Notes: generated by a model not told the origin, from the letters alone. DNA of 64,000 bases from Candidatus Acidiferrales bacterium (GCA_035515795.1 DATJAY010000020.1:1-64000), one strand, 5' to 3'. Shown: positions 20,017 through 30,501, counted from the stretch's first letter. A program made the numbers and translations.

Positions 20017-21410
20017 TGCCAAACAAAATACTGATAGTCGATGACGACGAGCTACTCAATAATTCCCTGAATGCAGTTCTCACGAGAAGCGGATATGAAG
20101 TCCTCTCCGTTCTCAAGGGCGAAGAAGCCATCCAGCAAATTTCCGACTTCCAGCCGGATATTGTTCTTCTTGACCTTTATTTAGGCTCGATAACCGGGCT
20201 CGATATACTTCAAAGACTTCGCTCCGATAACAACAGCACGCCGGTAATTCTTATTACGGCGTTTTCGGATGTCAACAGTGCGGTACGTGCCATAAAGCTT
20301 GGTGCTGAAGATTTTGTCCTCAAGCCTCTCGATCTGGAACAGCTTGAGATTCTCATCAATAAGACTTTAAACCGGAAAAATCTCGAGCGGCGTTATGAGC
20401 TTCTCAAAGATGAGATGCAGCAGAAGTTCGGGCCGTACGCGATCGTCGGCAAAAGCGATAACCTTCGGAAGGTCGTCTACACCGCGGAAAGGCTTGCCCG
20501 CGCCGACACGACTGTATTGATAGTCGGCGAAAGCGGTTCGGGCAAGGAACTTGTCGCACGCTTGATCCATGAAAAGAGCGATCTGTCCGACGGCCCGTTT
20601 ATTTCAATCAACTGCGGCGCAATCCCCAAGGAACTTGCCGAGAGCGAGCTCTTCGGTTATGAGAAGGGCGCGTTCACCGGCGCGATGGATAAAATGAGAC
20701 AGGGGAAATTCGAGCTTGCCAATCGCGGCACGATTCTTCTTGATGAAGTCGGAGAGCTGACGCAGGAACTGCAGGTTAAGCTTCTGCGTGTCCTGGAAAC
20801 AAAAAGATTTTACAGGCTGGGCGGGGCGAAAGAAATTTCGGTGGATGTGCGGATAATTGCCGCCACAAATAAGAATTTGAAAACTGCCGTCGAAAAAGGT
20901 GCATTCCGCGAAGACCTTTTCTACCGGCTCAACATCGCCCAAGTTCATGTCCCGCCGCTTCGTGAGAGAACAGAAGACATTGCGCTTCTCGCGAATACAT
21001 TTCTTGATGAGTTCAATAAAAAATTCGGGAAGTCCATAAAAGGTTTCACGCCGGACGCGATCAAGGTCCTTGAAAAATACCCGTGGCCGGGAAATGTGCG
21101 TGAGCTTAAGAACGCCGTTGAACGAGTTGCGCTGCTCGAAACGGATACGGTAATAAAACGCGAGCACCTCGCCTTTCTCAGCATGCATCCAGGTTTCAAC
21201 TCCTCGAAGATAATGGACAACAAAGAGATTGTTTCGGTCCCCAGCCATGGCATTAGAATGGACGATATAATGAAAGAGGCTATCTTGCAGACGTTGGATC
21301 TCACAGGGGGAAATCAAATCCAGGCCGCAAAAATCCTGGGACTGACAAGATCGCGTTTGCGATACCGAATGCAGCAGCTCAAAATCAAGTACGAACCAAG
21401 GAAGAATTAG
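20016..21410 (+). CDS. NtrC-family sigma-54 response regulator
   Basis: 464 residues with a GTG start inside the previous stop (TAGTG). The receiver has Asp53 (DIVLLDLYLGS). The AAA+ domain has Walker A GESGSGKE, a canonical sigma-54 loop EKGAFTGAMD, Walker B GTILLDEVGE and an NVRELKNAVER segment. The Fis-type HTH at the C-terminus is AAKILGLTRSRLRYRMQQL. It should activate sigma-54 promoters on phosphorylation by the upstream kinase. Its targets are unknown. Confidence 0.92.
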   Translation: MPNKILIVDDDELLNNSLNAVLTRSGYEVLSVLKGEEAIQQISDFQPDIVLLDLYLGSITGLDILQRLRSDNNSTPVILITAFSDVNSAVRAIKLGAEDFVLKPLDLEQLEILINKTLNRKNLERRYELLKDEMQQKFGPYAIVGKSDNLRKVVYTAERLARADTTVLIVGESGSGKELVARLIHEKSDLSDGPFISINCGAIPKELAESELFGYEKGAFTGAMDKMRQGKFELANRGTILLDEVGELTQELQVKLLRVLETKRFYRLGGAKEISVDVRIIAATNKNLKTAVEKGAFREDLFYRLNIAQVHVPPLRERTEDIALLANTFLDEFNKKFGKSIKGFTPDAIKVLEKYPWPGNVRELKNAVERVALLETDTVIKREHLAFLSMHPGFNSSKIMDNKEIVSVPSHGIRMDDIMKEAILQTLDLTGGNQIQAAKILGLTRSRLRYRMQQLKIKYEPRKN

Positions 21411-21515
21411 TTCACAGCTTATAGTTGAATTGATCGTCGAATCCCTCCATGTGTGAATTTATCGGTCGAAATCTGTTTCATCTGCGTCACCATTATGCTA
21501 TTTTGGTTCGAAGCT

Positions 21516-22958
21516 ATGAATGACGTTCGAGTAAGATTTGCGCCGAGTCCAACCGGTTATTTGCATGTCGGCGGATTAAGAACTGCGCTTTATAATTTTC
21601 TTTTCGCGAAAGGATCCGGCGGCAAGTTTGTCCTGCGGGTCGAAGATACGGACAGGTCGCGGTACGTAGATGGGGCGGTTGAAAATTTGATCAATACGCT
21701 TTGCTGGGCCGGTCTGGAATATGACGAGGGACCAAACGCCGGTGGAGAATTCGGTCCTTACGTTCAAAGCGAGCGGTTAGACATCTACAAGAACCACGTC
21801 AGTACTCTAATCGAAAAGAAAGCGGCATACCGATGCTTTTGCACGCCGGAACGCCTCGAACAAATGCGAAAAGAACTGGAGAAGAAGAAGCTGACGCCGA
21901 AGTACGATCGAACGTGCCTTCGCCTTTCAGAAAAAGAGATTGAAGAGAGTCTCGCCTCCGGGAAACCGTATGTTGTTAGAATGAGAGTGCCGGATGACGC
22001 GCCCATCAGATTTTCAGATATGGTCAGGGGCGACGTGGAATTCTCTCCCGAACAAATTGACGATCAGGTTTTGTTGAAGTCCGACGGCTATCCGACGTAC
22101 CATCTCGCTAATGTTGTTGACGATCATCTGATGAAGATCTCCCACGTCATTCGAGGGGAGGAATGGCTGTCGAGCACGCCGAAGCATGTCCTGCTCTACC
22201 GGTTCTTCGGGTGGGAGCTGCCGAATTTCGCGCACCTCCCTTTGCTGCTCAATCCGGATCGATCAAAGCTGAGCAAACGTCAAGGCGATGTTGCGGTTGA
22301 AGATTACAGGAAGAAAGGATATCTGCCGGAAGCACTCGCGAATTTCGTGGCTCTCCTGGGGTGGAATCCCGGTGACGATAGAGAAATTTTTACTCTAAAG
22401 GAACTCGAAAAGGAATTCTCGCTCGAGAAAGTAAACAAAGCCGGTGCAATATTTAATATTGAAAAATTGAATTGGTTGAACTTCCAGCATCTCCGGCGCA
22501 AAACTGACGATGAGGTCCTCGCCATGCTGAAAGAATATCTGTCGGCGGCCGGGTATCAGCCATTGGAGGATCAGTATTTGCGCGGAGTGGTGGCCGCGAT
22601 GCGCGAGAGAGTCACGTTTGTGAAGGATTACGTTGAAAAGAGTCCCTACTTTTTTCAAGCACCGAAGGAATACGATCCAGATGTGATCAAGAAAAGATGG
22701 GACCCAAAGTCGCCGGATTATTTAAGAGAACTGGTCTCCGAGTTTTCTAAATTAGAATACCCACGAAAGGAAGATTACGAAGCCGCTTTGAAGCGGTCCG
22801 CCGAGTCGATGAAAGTCGGAAACGGGGAGTTGATCCATCCTCTGAGACTTGCGGTTTCTGGAGTTGGAGAAGGGCCGGGAGTTTACGAAATTATTTACAT
22901 TCTAGGCAAGGAAGAAACCTTAAGACGCCTCAATTCTGCAATCGAAAGAATTAAATAG
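21516..22958 (+). CDS. gltX: Glutamyl-tRNA synthetase
   Basis: 480 residues from the ATG at 21516 ([20 protein letters not shown]). An upstream in-frame ATG at 21453 would add an unconserved stretch. The class I signatures are HVGG (HIGH) and SKLSKRQGD (KMSKS). It charges tRNA-Glu. It lies 5 bases before glnS; with a separate GlnRS present, this enzyme may be Glu-specific, which is inference. Confidence 0.95.
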   Translation: MNDVRVRFAPSPTGYLHVGGLRTALYNFLFAKGSGGKFVLRVEDTDRSRYVDGAVENLINTLCWAGLEYDEGPNAGGEFGPYVQSERLDIYKNHVSTLIEKKAAYRCFCTPERLEQMRKELEKKKLTPKYDRTCLRLSEKEIEESLASGKPYVVRMRVPDDAPIRFSDMVRGDVEFSPEQIDDQVLLKSDGYPTYHLANVVDDHLMKISHVIRGEEWLSSTPKHVLLYRFFGWELPNFAHLPLLLNPDRSKLSKRQGDVAVEDYRKKGYLPEALANFVALLGWNPGDDREIFTLKELEKEFSLEKVNKAGAIFNIEKLNWLNFQHLRRKTDDEVLAMLKEYLSAAGYQPLEDQYLRGVVAAMRERVTFVKDYVEKSPYFFQAPKEYDPDVIKKRWDPKSPDYLRELVSEFSKLEYPRKEDYEAALKRSAESMKVGNGELIHPLRLAVSGVGEGPGVYEIIYILGKEETLRRLNSAIERIK

Positions 22959-22963
22959 CAATC

Positions 22964-24664
22964 ATGGAACACGAAGAAACCGAAGAATCTGCGAAAGCAC
23001 CTGCAGCCGGACATGAAAAAAGAAACTTTATCCGCGACATTATCGATGAAGATCTGAGGTTCGGCAAATACGATACGGTTCATACGCGATTTCCTCCGGA
23101 GCCGAACGGCTACCTCCACATAGGCCATGCGAAATCTATCTGCTTGAATTTCGGAACTGCGAAGGACTACAAGGGGCTTTGCAATCTCCGTTTCGACGAT
23201 ACAAATCCGACAAAGGAGGAAGTGGAATATGTTGAATCGATCAAAGAAGATATGCGCTGGCTTGGATTCGATTGGGAAGATAGGGAATTCTACGCCTCGG
23301 ACTATTTCGATAAACTTTATGAATTTGCGATTAAGCTGATCAAAAAAGGGAAGGCGTACGTGGACGATCTCAGCGCGGATGAGATTCGCGAGCATCGTGG
23401 TACGCTTACGGAGCCGGGAAAGGACAGTCCGTGTCGGAATCGATCGGTCGATGAAAACCTGAGTTTGTTCGATCGGATGCGCGCAGGCGAATTTCCCGAT
23501 GGCTCGAGGACTCTGCGTGCTAAGATAGATATGTCCTCGCCAAATCTTAACATGCGGGACCCGGTGATGTACAGGATTTTGCATGCCGCGCATCACCGCA
23601 CCGGCGATAAGTGGTGTATTTATCCGATGTACGATTGGGCACACGGGCAGTCCGATTCAATCGAAGGAATTACACATTCGATATGCACTCTGGAATTCGA
23701 AGACCACCGTCCGCTTTATAATTGGTTTGTGGAACAGCTCGAGATTTTTCATCCGCGGCAAATTGAATTCGCGCGGCTGAACCTCACGTATACGGTGATG
23801 AGTAAGCGGCGACTTCTCCAGCTCGTGCAGGAGAATCATGTCGGCGGATGGAATGATCCGAGGATGCCGACCATTTCTGGGTTGAGGCGGCGCGGATATA
23901 CTCCGGAATCGATAAGGCTTTTTGCGGAGCGAATCGGAGTTTCAAAAGCAGACAGTGTCATCGACGTGTCGGTGCTCGAGGATTGCCTTCGGTTCGATTT
24001 GAACAAACGTGCATCGCGTGCCATGGCTGTGCTGCACCCTCTTAAGCTTGTGATCGATAACTACCCCGACGGGAAAGTCGAGGAGCTCGAAGCGGTCAAC
24101 AATCCCGAAGACGCGTCGATGGGAACTCGCAAGACTCCGTTTTCGAGAATACTTTACATCGAGCAGGAAGATTTCCGCGAGATTCCGCCGAAGAAGTATT
24201 TCAGGCTCTCTCCCGGCGCGGAAGTGAGGTTGCGGTATGCCTACATTGTCAAATGTGTCGATGTTGCGAAAGATCCGAAGACAGGGGCGGTCACCGAAGT
24301 GCATTGCACCTACGATCCCGAGACGAAGAGCGGTTCACCCGCGAGTGCGCGGAAAGTGAAGGGAACGATTCATTGGGTTTCGGCGCAGCATGCCGTAGAT
24401 GTTGAAGCACGTCTTTATGATCGGCTCTTCAACGTTGAAGAACCTGCGGGTGATAATTGGAAGAATTTCATCAATCCGAATTCTCTTGAAGTCATGAAAG
24501 GCGGCAAGGCGGAGCCGAGTTTGGCAAATGCAAAACCGCAGGATCGTTTCCAGTTTGAACGCCTCGGATATTTTTGCGTCGACGACGCGTCGAACCCCGG
24601 GAGTCTCATTTTCAATCGCACAGTGACGCTTCGCGATACGTGGGCGAAGATAGAAAAATCGTAG
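22964..24664 (+). CDS. glnS: Glutaminyl-tRNA synthetase
   Basis: 566 residues. The catalytic start is [20 protein letters not shown], the GlnRS form of HIGH. KMSKS is TVMSKRRL. The C-terminal beta-barrel anticodon-binding region ([19 protein letters not shown]) is of the GlnRS type. A 38-residue N-terminal extension is present. GlnRS in bacteria is regarded as a transferred gene and makes the GatCAB route for Gln-tRNA unnecessary. Confidence 0.95.
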   Translation: MEHEETEESAKAPAAGHEKRNFIRDIIDEDLRFGKYDTVHTRFPPEPNGYLHIGHAKSICLNFGTAKDYKGLCNLRFDDTNPTKEEVEYVESIKEDMRWLGFDWEDREFYASDYFDKLYEFAIKLIKKGKAYVDDLSADEIREHRGTLTEPGKDSPCRNRSVDENLSLFDRMRAGEFPDGSRTLRAKIDMSSPNLNMRDPVMYRILHAAHHRTGDKWCIYPMYDWAHGQSDSIEGITHSICTLEFEDHRPLYNWFVEQLEIFHPRQIEFARLNLTYTVMSKRRLLQLVQENHVGGWNDPRMPTISGLRRRGYTPESIRLFAERIGVSKADSVIDVSVLEDCLRFDLNKRASRAMAVLHPLKLVIDNYPDGKVEELEAVNNPEDASMGTRKTPFSRILYIEQEDFREIPPKKYFRLSPGAEVRLRYAYIVKCVDVAKDPKTGAVTEVHCTYDPETKSGSPASARKVKGTIHWVSAQHAVDVEARLYDRLFNVEEPAGDNWKNFINPNSLEVMKGGKAEPSLANAKPQDRFQFERLGYFCVDDASNPGSLIFNRTVTLRDTWAKIEKS

Positions 24665-24756
24665 CTGACCATGGCGCGATACCATGAAGCATGAACTTTG
24701 TTTTGTGGCACATTTTAGCTAAGATATAGCGTCGAAAATAAAAGTCAGGTGGCGTC

Positions 24757-26301
24757 ATGCTTTCCAAACTCGCGAGCGCCGCGACTTACGGCGTGAACGC
24801 TTTCATCGTCGAGATCGAAACCAACATCGGCGGCGGCCTGTTCAACTGGTCGATGGTCGGTCTGCCGGATAACGCAGTCAAGGAAAGCCGCGAAAGGGTA
24901 CAAACGGCCATCAAGAATTCCGATCTAAAATTCCCGTATCATCGTATAATTGTCAACCTTGCTCCGGCAGACGTCAAGAAGGAGGGGAGCGCGTTCGATC
25001 TTGCTATTGCAGTTGGAATACTTTCTGCATCTGGAGGAATGGATGCATCGCATCTCGGGAACTTTATCATTATCGGGGAACTTGCTCTTGATGGCACGGT
25101 CAGGCCCGTGCACGGCGTTTTGCCGATTGCCGTTGAGGCAAGGGACAGAGGAATACCATCGATTATCCTTCCAAAGGGAAATGCGAAAGAAGCTGCTATG
25201 GTTGAAGGAGTAGATGTGTACCCCGTCGAAAATCTTGCGGAAGCCGTCCAACTCCTGAATGGCGAATACAAACTTCTTGAACCTTTTCATGTCAACAAGG
25301 AAGAAATATTCGGACAGACTCAGTTGTACCCGATCGACTTTGCCGATGTGAAGGGCCAGGAAAATGTGAAGCGCGCGCTCGAAGTAGCGGCGGCAGGCGG
25401 ACATAATGTAGTAATGATCGGTCCGCCGGGAAGCGGGAAGACCATGCTCGCGAAGCGCCTCCCGACAATCCTGCCCGATATGACATTCGAGGAAGCGCTT
25501 GAGACGACGAAGATACATTCCGTTGCGGGGCTTCTTCCGATTGAAGCCGGCCTGATAGCTACGCGGCCTTTTCGGTCGCCGCATCATACGATTTCGGACA
25601 GTGCGCTCGTTGGCGGCGGAACCATCCCCAAGCCGGGAGAAATTTCTCTCGCACACCATGGCGTACTTTTTCTCGACGAGCTCCCTGAATTTGAAAGAAG
25701 CGTGCTTGAAGTCCTCCGGCAGCCGCTCGAGGATGGGCACGTCACCATAAGCCGCACGAAACTGTCTCTGGATTATCCATCGAAATTTATGCTCCTTGCC
25801 GCGATGAACCCTTGCCCGTGTGGAAATTTCGGCAATCCGAATGCAAGCTGTTCCTGCACTGCAACCACGATACAACGCTATATGTCTAAGATAAGCGGTC
25901 CGCTTCTTGACAGAATTGATATACACGTCGAAGTGCCCGCTGTGAAATACTCTGAACTATCGAGTAAGCGGATGGGTGAACAGTCTTGTGCTGTCAGAGC
26001 ACGGGTCAAGAAGGCACGCGAGACACAACGCGGCAGATTTACCGGCCGGAAAGGACTCTTCAAAAATGCCGATATGCAGAGCAAAGAGATAAGAGAATTC
26101 TGTCAGGTAGACAAAGCGGGGGAAGATTTGCTGAAGCAGGCGATCACGAAACTCGGATTGAGCGCGCGAGCATATGATAGAATCTTGAAAGTCGCCAGAA
26201 CGATTGCCGACCTCGCGGAATGCAAAGATATTTTGACGGAGCACATCGGAGAGGCGATACAATATAGGAGCCTGGATAGGCAGCTGTATTTGGATTCATG
26301 A
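24757..26301 (+). CDS. comM: ComM/YifB-family Mg-chelatase-like AAA+ ATPase
   Basis: 514 residues. The N-terminal Lon-protease-like domain (LPDNAVKESRERVQTAIKNS) is followed by the AAA+ domain with Walker A MIGPPGSGKTML and Walker B GVLFLDELPEF. A zinc-like MNPCPCGNFG and the C-terminal ARAYDRILKVARTIADL helices complete the family. ComM is a hexameric helicase that promotes branch migration during natural transformation. The start codon follows GTCAGGTGGC. Confidence 0.9.
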   Translation: MLSKLASAATYGVNAFIVEIETNIGGGLFNWSMVGLPDNAVKESRERVQTAIKNSDLKFPYHRIIVNLAPADVKKEGSAFDLAIAVGILSASGGMDASHLGNFIIIGELALDGTVRPVHGVLPIAVEARDRGIPSIILPKGNAKEAAMVEGVDVYPVENLAEAVQLLNGEYKLLEPFHVNKEEIFGQTQLYPIDFADVKGQENVKRALEVAAAGGHNVVMIGPPGSGKTMLAKRLPTILPDMTFEEALETTKIHSVAGLLPIEAGLIATRPFRSPHHTISDSALVGGGTIPKPGEISLAHHGVLFLDELPEFERSVLEVLRQPLEDGHVTISRTKLSLDYPSKFMLLAAMNPCPCGNFGNPNASCSCTATTIQRYMSKISGPLLDRIDIHVEVPAVKYSELSSKRMGEQSCAVRARVKKARETQRGRFTGRKGLFKNADMQSKEIREFCQVDKAGEDLLKQAITKLGLSARAYDRILKVARTIADLAECKDILTEHIGEAIQYRSLDRQLYLDS

Positions 26302-26406
26302 ACATAAATATCTGATTGAGGCAGAAGACGTCGGGAGAGCAACCTTCATGAGATTATCCCTTTGTGATTCTCAGAGTCGAAGATTAACTTTAGAAAAATC
26401 CGATAG

Positions 26407-27690
26407 GTGACCATTTTGCGAATCTCGGAAGGTTTACGGAGAGTTATGAGACTCCGGCAGAGGAGTAAAAGGGAAGCCCCACCGCTGCTCACTCCCGAGG
26501 AATTTCTGAGGTCGATCACGCTTATCCCGGATATTGATCAACTCCTCGGCAATTTCACCTCGAAGTTCACAGAGATGTTTGCTGCTGATTCGGTTTATTT
26601 GGTTCTGTTGGAGCCGGTTACCAGTCGCTATGTCGGTAGGAAGGCAAAAGGCGACGGCAACGGACTGCTGCCAAGATTCAATTTTTCTCAGAAGGATAAC
26701 CTTATCAAGTGGCTGAATATAAACCGGTGTTCCCTTAATGTGGCACGCCAGGATCAAGTCGTTGGATTTTTGGATAAGGTGGAAAGACAACTTCTGCTTG
26801 ATGCGTCGATTCAGATTATCCTTCCGCTGATCGTTATAAATCGTTTGACAGGAGCTCTGTTTGTGGGAAAGGATTACAGCAGAAGGAGGTACTCGCCGGA
26901 AGAAGAGGGGCTGATGTCAAGTCTGGTATCGCAAAGCGCCCTGGCGATCGAGTATGCCATGATATATCAGTTTCAGGAGGATAAACTGAAGAGACTGTTT
27001 CATGCGGACAAGCTCGTGACAGTCGGCGAACTCGCTGCCGGAGCAGCCCACGAAATACGGAACCCTCTTGCCGCCATCAGAAGCACCGTTCAGTACATCA
27101 GGAAAGATCTATCGATCGATAAGCAAACTCTGGTAGATGGAATCATTGGAGAAGTGGACCGGATCGACAAAATAATCCAGGGGTTGCTTTCATTCAGCAG
27201 GACATCAGAGATACATGTTGATTCGATAGATTTGCATGCCGTATTGGAACAGACACTTTCCCTGTTGGATTCTGAATTGAAGAATCATAATATTGAAATA
27301 ATCAAGGAGTATCGTCTGAGCGATCCATGTATACGCGGAGATGGTGAACAGTTGAAGCAAGTGTTTCTGAATATTTTTCTTAACAGTGTACAGGCCATCG
27401 AGAGGGACGGGAAGATCACTGTAACCACGGCGGTTGCTTCAAATCGTACCGATTTCGTGACGATCTTGTTTTCCGACACGGGGCCAGGCATACCGGCTTC
27501 AGTGTTGTCGAGAGTCTTTGACCCGTTCTACACGACGAAAGAAAATGGCACGGGGATCGGCCTGTCTATTTCATACGGAATAGTCAGCAGGCATGGCGGC
27601 GAAATCGAGATCAGGAGCACCCGGCAAGGAGAAGATAGAGGGACCAATGTGACGATTAATCTTCCCAGAAATTTGACGGACCATCAATGA
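26407..27690 (+). CDS. GAF-domain sensor histidine kinase
   Basis: 427 residues from a GTG at 26407; an ATG at 26446 is an alternative. A GAF domain spans ~40-185, ending in SSLVSQSALAIEYAMIYQF. The HisKA has His215 (GAAHEIRNPLAAIR). The ATPase domain has FLNIFLNSVQAI, DTGPGIP and GTGIGLSISYGIV. There is no membrane segment, so it senses an intracellular or redox/gas signal. ATGA overlaps with the regulator downstream, forming a two-component pair next to the RiPP-like cluster. Confidence 0.9.
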   Translation: MTILRISEGLRRVMRLRQRSKREAPPLLTPEEFLRSITLIPDIDQLLGNFTSKFTEMFAADSVYLVLLEPVTSRYVGRKAKGDGNGLLPRFNFSQKDNLIKWLNINRCSLNVARQDQVVGFLDKVERQLLLDASIQIILPLIVINRLTGALFVGKDYSRRRYSPEEEGLMSSLVSQSALAIEYAMIYQFQEDKLKRLFHADKLVTVGELAAGAAHEIRNPLAAIRSTVQYIRKDLSIDKQTLVDGIIGEVDRIDKIIQGLLSFSRTSEIHVDSIDLHAVLEQTLSLLDSELKNHNIEIIKEYRLSDPCIRGDGEQLKQVFLNIFLNSVQAIERDGKITVTTAVASNRTDFVTILFSDTGPGIPASVLSRVFDPFYTTKENGTGIGLSISYGIVSRHGGEIEIRSTRQGEDRGTNVTINLPRNLTDHQ

Positions 27691-29081
27691 ATAATCCAAT
27701 CGATAAAAGAGTTCTCATCGTGGACGATGAAGAACGCATCCGCAACATATTGGCCGCAATATTGAAAGATGAAAACTATGAAGTTGCGACTGCGAACGAT
27801 GGCACCGAGGCTCTAAACAAAATGGCCGATTTCATGCCTCATGTAGCGATAGTCGATCTCCAGATGCCCCGCATGAACGGTCTGGAGACTATCTCGCAGA
27901 TGATGCAAATCGACAGCCATATCGTCCCCATAATCCTGACGGCTCACGGCACAATCCAATCGGCAGTACGGGCGACCAAGCATGGTGTCTATGACTACTT
28001 GACGAAACCATTCGACAATGAGCAGATGCTTCTGGTTGTCAAGCGCGCTTTGGAGCATTATCAACTTGCCGCAGAAATTACGGAACTCAGGAAGGAACTC
28101 AGCAAGCGGCATGGACTCGACTCGATTGTCGGCAATAGTCTCATGATGCAGAAGGTGCGGGAAGAAATCAAACGCATTGCGGAAACCGATGCCGTCATAT
28201 TGATAGAGGGAGAAAGCGGAACCGGCAAAGAGTTGGCCGCACATGCGATCCACTATGAAAGTGCTAGAAAAAATGGCCCGATGGTAATCGTGGATTGCGG
28301 CTCAATACCGATGAGCATAATTGAGAGCGAGTTCTTCGGGCACGAGAAAGGTGCCTTCACAGACGCCCGGGAGCAGAGGATAGGGAAGTTCGAGGAGGCG
28401 GACACAGGGACGATTTTTCTCGACGAGATTAGTGAACTCGCGATGGATGCGCAGACGAAGTTGCTTCGGTTTCTGCAGGAGAAGGAATTCGCCCGCGTTG
28501 GGGGTGGAAACGCCGTAAAGGTTGACGTGCGGGTGATTGCGGCAACCAATAGAAATCTTGAGGATCTGTTGAAGGCAGGTAGATTCCGCGAGGATTTATA
28601 TTACAGGTTGAATGTCCTGAGACTTAGAATTCCTTCTTTGCGTGAGCACAAAGAAGATATCCCCCTCTATGCGGCTCACTTCATAGAGAAGCACAAACAG
28701 ACCGTCAATCGGGGGGAATGCGAAATATCATCGGACGCAATTCAGGTTCTGATGTCGCATGACTGGGGCGGTAATGTTCGGGAGCTCGAAAACGCTATCC
28801 AGCGCGCCATGCTCAGCATGAGCGGCCGTCGGATTGAAGCAGCCGATTTGATGTTTCTAGCAAGACAGAGTTCTTCAAACTCTAAACAATATGATGGCGA
28901 GGAAAGTCTTGAGAGCTATATCAAATCTCTTGTCGAGTACACGGAGAGAGAAATCATTATCAAGGCTCTTGAGGAGAGTAAATGGAGCAGAACGGAAGCT
29001 GCGAAAAAACTGAAGCTGGACCGTAGGACCCTTTTCAACAAGATGAGACAATACTGCATCGAGGAAAAGTCCGAAAACTAA
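27687..29081 (+). CDS. NtrC-family sigma-54 response regulator (GAFTDA variant)
   Basis: 464 residues, overlapping the kinase by 4 bases. The receiver Asp57 is in VAIVDLQMPRMNG. AAA+: Walker A GESGTGKE, sigma-54 loop EKGAFTDAREQ (GAFTDA in place of GAFTGA), Walker B GTIFLDEISE. The C-terminal HTH is AAKKLKLDRRTLFNKMRQY. Its position just upstream of a sigma-54 promoter and half-site array (29205-29310) makes it a candidate regulator of the cluster, alongside the receiver-less activator at 29566. Confidence 0.9.
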   Translation: MNNPIDKRVLIVDDEERIRNILAAILKDENYEVATANDGTEALNKMADFMPHVAIVDLQMPRMNGLETISQMMQIDSHIVPIILTAHGTIQSAVRATKHGVYDYLTKPFDNEQMLLVVKRALEHYQLAAEITELRKELSKRHGLDSIVGNSLMMQKVREEIKRIAETDAVILIEGESGTGKELAAHAIHYESARKNGPMVIVDCGSIPMSIIESEFFGHEKGAFTDAREQRIGKFEEADTGTIFLDEISELAMDAQTKLLRFLQEKEFARVGGGNAVKVDVRVIAATNRNLEDLLKAGRFREDLYYRLNVLRLRIPSLREHKEDIPLYAAHFIEKHKQTVNRGECEISSDAIQVLMSHDWGGNVRELENAIQRAMLSMSGRRIEAADLMFLARQSSSNSKQYDGEESLESYIKSLVEYTEREIIIKALEESKWSRTEAAKKLKLDRRTLFNKMRQYCIEEKSEN

Positions 29082-29204
29082 TAACGGCGGAGATGGAGAG
29101 CCGTTATAACTCTGATCCAGAGGTCCAAATGAATTGTTACCATCAATGATGTCTGGTGGAGAGGAGAGTATGTTCCTAATATTTGGCCATCATTTATGTC
29201 CCGG

Positions 29205-29246
29205 TGGGAATCTTCTTACCCACGTATATGGGCATTACATTTCCCA
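29205..29246. promoter_or_regulatory. Enhancer-like array of four alternating half-sites, upstream of the activator gene
   Basis: TGGGAA (29205), TACCCA (29217), TGGGCA (29229) and TTCCCA (29241) alternate in orientation with exactly 12 bp between starts, forming two inverted repeats TGGGNA-N6-TNCCCA in tandem. The array ends 48 bp before a sigma-54 -24 element. A second array with the same geometry is at 34730-34771. This is the expected layout of an upstream activator site for a sigma-54 activator dimer pair. Confidence 0.75.
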
Positions 29247-29294
29247 CGTGATGATGATGATCTCCGGATTTCGATGTTCTGACTGCAAAAAGTG

Positions 29295-29310
29295 TGGCAC
29301 TCCGCTTGCA
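29295..29310 (+). promoter_or_regulatory. Sigma-54 (-24/-12) promoter of the activator gene
   Basis: TGGCACTCCGCTTGCA matches the consensus TGGCACG-N4-TTGCW with GG and GC in correct spacing. Transcription would start near 29322, leaving a leader of ~240 bases before the ATG at 29566. It lies 48 bp downstream of the half-site array, consistent with autoregulation. The leader holds no ORF that I would defend. Confidence 0.75.
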
Positions 29311-29565
29311 CCAATAACAGGTTGGCTTCTGGAATGAGCGTTAGGTTTTTGGGAACCACCGTTTCAAATCCCAAACCAAACTCAGATATGCTAAAGTTCG
29401 CAGTGAATGTATGAACGAATGATTCGGATACCAGTTTCGTGCAAACTTACTGGACAGAACCGGGAAGGCACCGAAGTTAATGGAGAGCAAGACGGTGTTG
29501 GTGTTCGATCATCCCTGAAAGTGAACTAGAATTCAAAATTCAAAAAATTATTATGGATTAATCAA

Positions 29566-30501
29566 ATGGAAAGAGAGCCTAAGGAAGTAGTATTCGGCAG
29601 CCAGGAGATGACAGTAATAATGTCGCAGGCTGAAAGGGTCGCGCGTAATGAATTTTCAGTTCTCATAACCGGCGAGAGCGGAGTAGGGAAAGAGGTTGTG
29701 TCGCGTTATATTCATCAGCACAGCGCTCGTGCTGCGGAACCGTTTGTCGCGGTAAACTGTGGTGCAATTCCTGAGACCCTTTTTGAAGCCGAGCTTTTCG
29801 GCTTCGAGCGGGGTGCCTTTACGAATGCGTTCTCACCGCACAGGGGATACTTCGAGCAGGCAAACCATGGCACTATTTTGCTTGATGAGATCTCGGAACT
29901 TCCCCTGACATTGCAGGTTAAACTCCTCCGTGTGCTGGAAGACAAATACATCATGCGAATTGGCGGCGAGAAGGAGATTCAGGTGGACGCACGGGTGATA
30001 GCTGCGTGTAATATGAACCTTCAGACGCTGGTGAGAGAGCGGAAATTCCGAAAGGATCTGTATTATCGTCTGGCGGTCTCCGTCATAGCTATTCCACCTC
30101 TTCGTGCGCGTAAAGACGATATCGAAACTTTGGCTGGTAGCTTCCTGCGTAAATATTCGCCTGCCAGGAAAATTCTAAACCGCGAAGCACTTATGAAACT
30201 CACCCATTATGAATGGCCTGGAAACGTGCGTGAGTTAGAGTATTGTATCATTCGCTCCATCCTAAACAGCGATGGTAAAGAAGTTATCAGGGCCGACGAC
30301 ATTCAGTTCCTGGAGGATGATATCGAACGCAGCGCCGCGATAGAGCGAGGAGCGTTTGAGGAAGCATTGAGAAAAGCTAGAGGAAATGTGAACAGTGTTT
30401 CCCGGCTGTTAGGAGTACATAGGAACACCGTTTACAACAAAATTAAAAGATTCAATATTGATCTGTTGCGATACAGGAACGGCCATCCGGTTTTTCAATA
30501 G
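29566..30501 (+). CDS. Receiver-less sigma-54 activator (AAA+ and HTH only)
   Basis: 311 residues that start almost directly with the AAA+ domain: Walker A GESGVGKE (36-43), the sigma-54 loop ERGAFTNAFS (GAFTNA at 83-88), Walker B ILLDEISE (~104-111) and R-finger region FRKDLYYRLAV. The Fis-type HTH at ~275-300 is SVSRLLGVHRNTVYNKIKR. There is no N-terminal receiver or sensor domain, so activity is probably set by expression level, by a partner protein as with PspF, or by the neighbouring two-component system. It lies downstream of its own sigma-54 promoter and is convergent with the maturase gene. It is the leading candidate to bind the TGGGNA/TNCCCA arrays. Confidence 0.85.
   Translation: MEREPKEVVFGSQEMTVIMSQAERVARNEFSVLITGESGVGKEVVSRYIHQHSARAAEPFVAVNCGAIPETLFEAELFGFERGAFTNAFSPHRGYFEQANHGTILLDEISELPLTLQVKLLRVLEDKYIMRIGGEKEIQVDARVIAACNMNLQTLVRERKFRKDLYYRLAVSVIAIPPLRARKDDIETLAGSFLRKYSPARKILNREALMKLTHYEWPGNVRELEYCIIRSILNSDGKEVIRADDIQFLEDDIERSAAIERGAFEEALRKARGNVNSVSRLLGVHRNTVYNKIKRFNIDLLRYRNGHPVFQ

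Noticed and set aside
29134-29337. 67-residue plus-strand ORF with several His and Cys, considered as a peptide gene
   Set aside because: It spans both the half-site array and the sigma-54 promoter, so its composition follows from regulatory DNA, and it lacks a ribosome-binding site.
29407-29529. 40-residue ORF in the leader of the activator gene, considered as an additional precursor
   Set aside because: There is no convincing ribosome-binding site, only one Cys, and no leader/core-like division.
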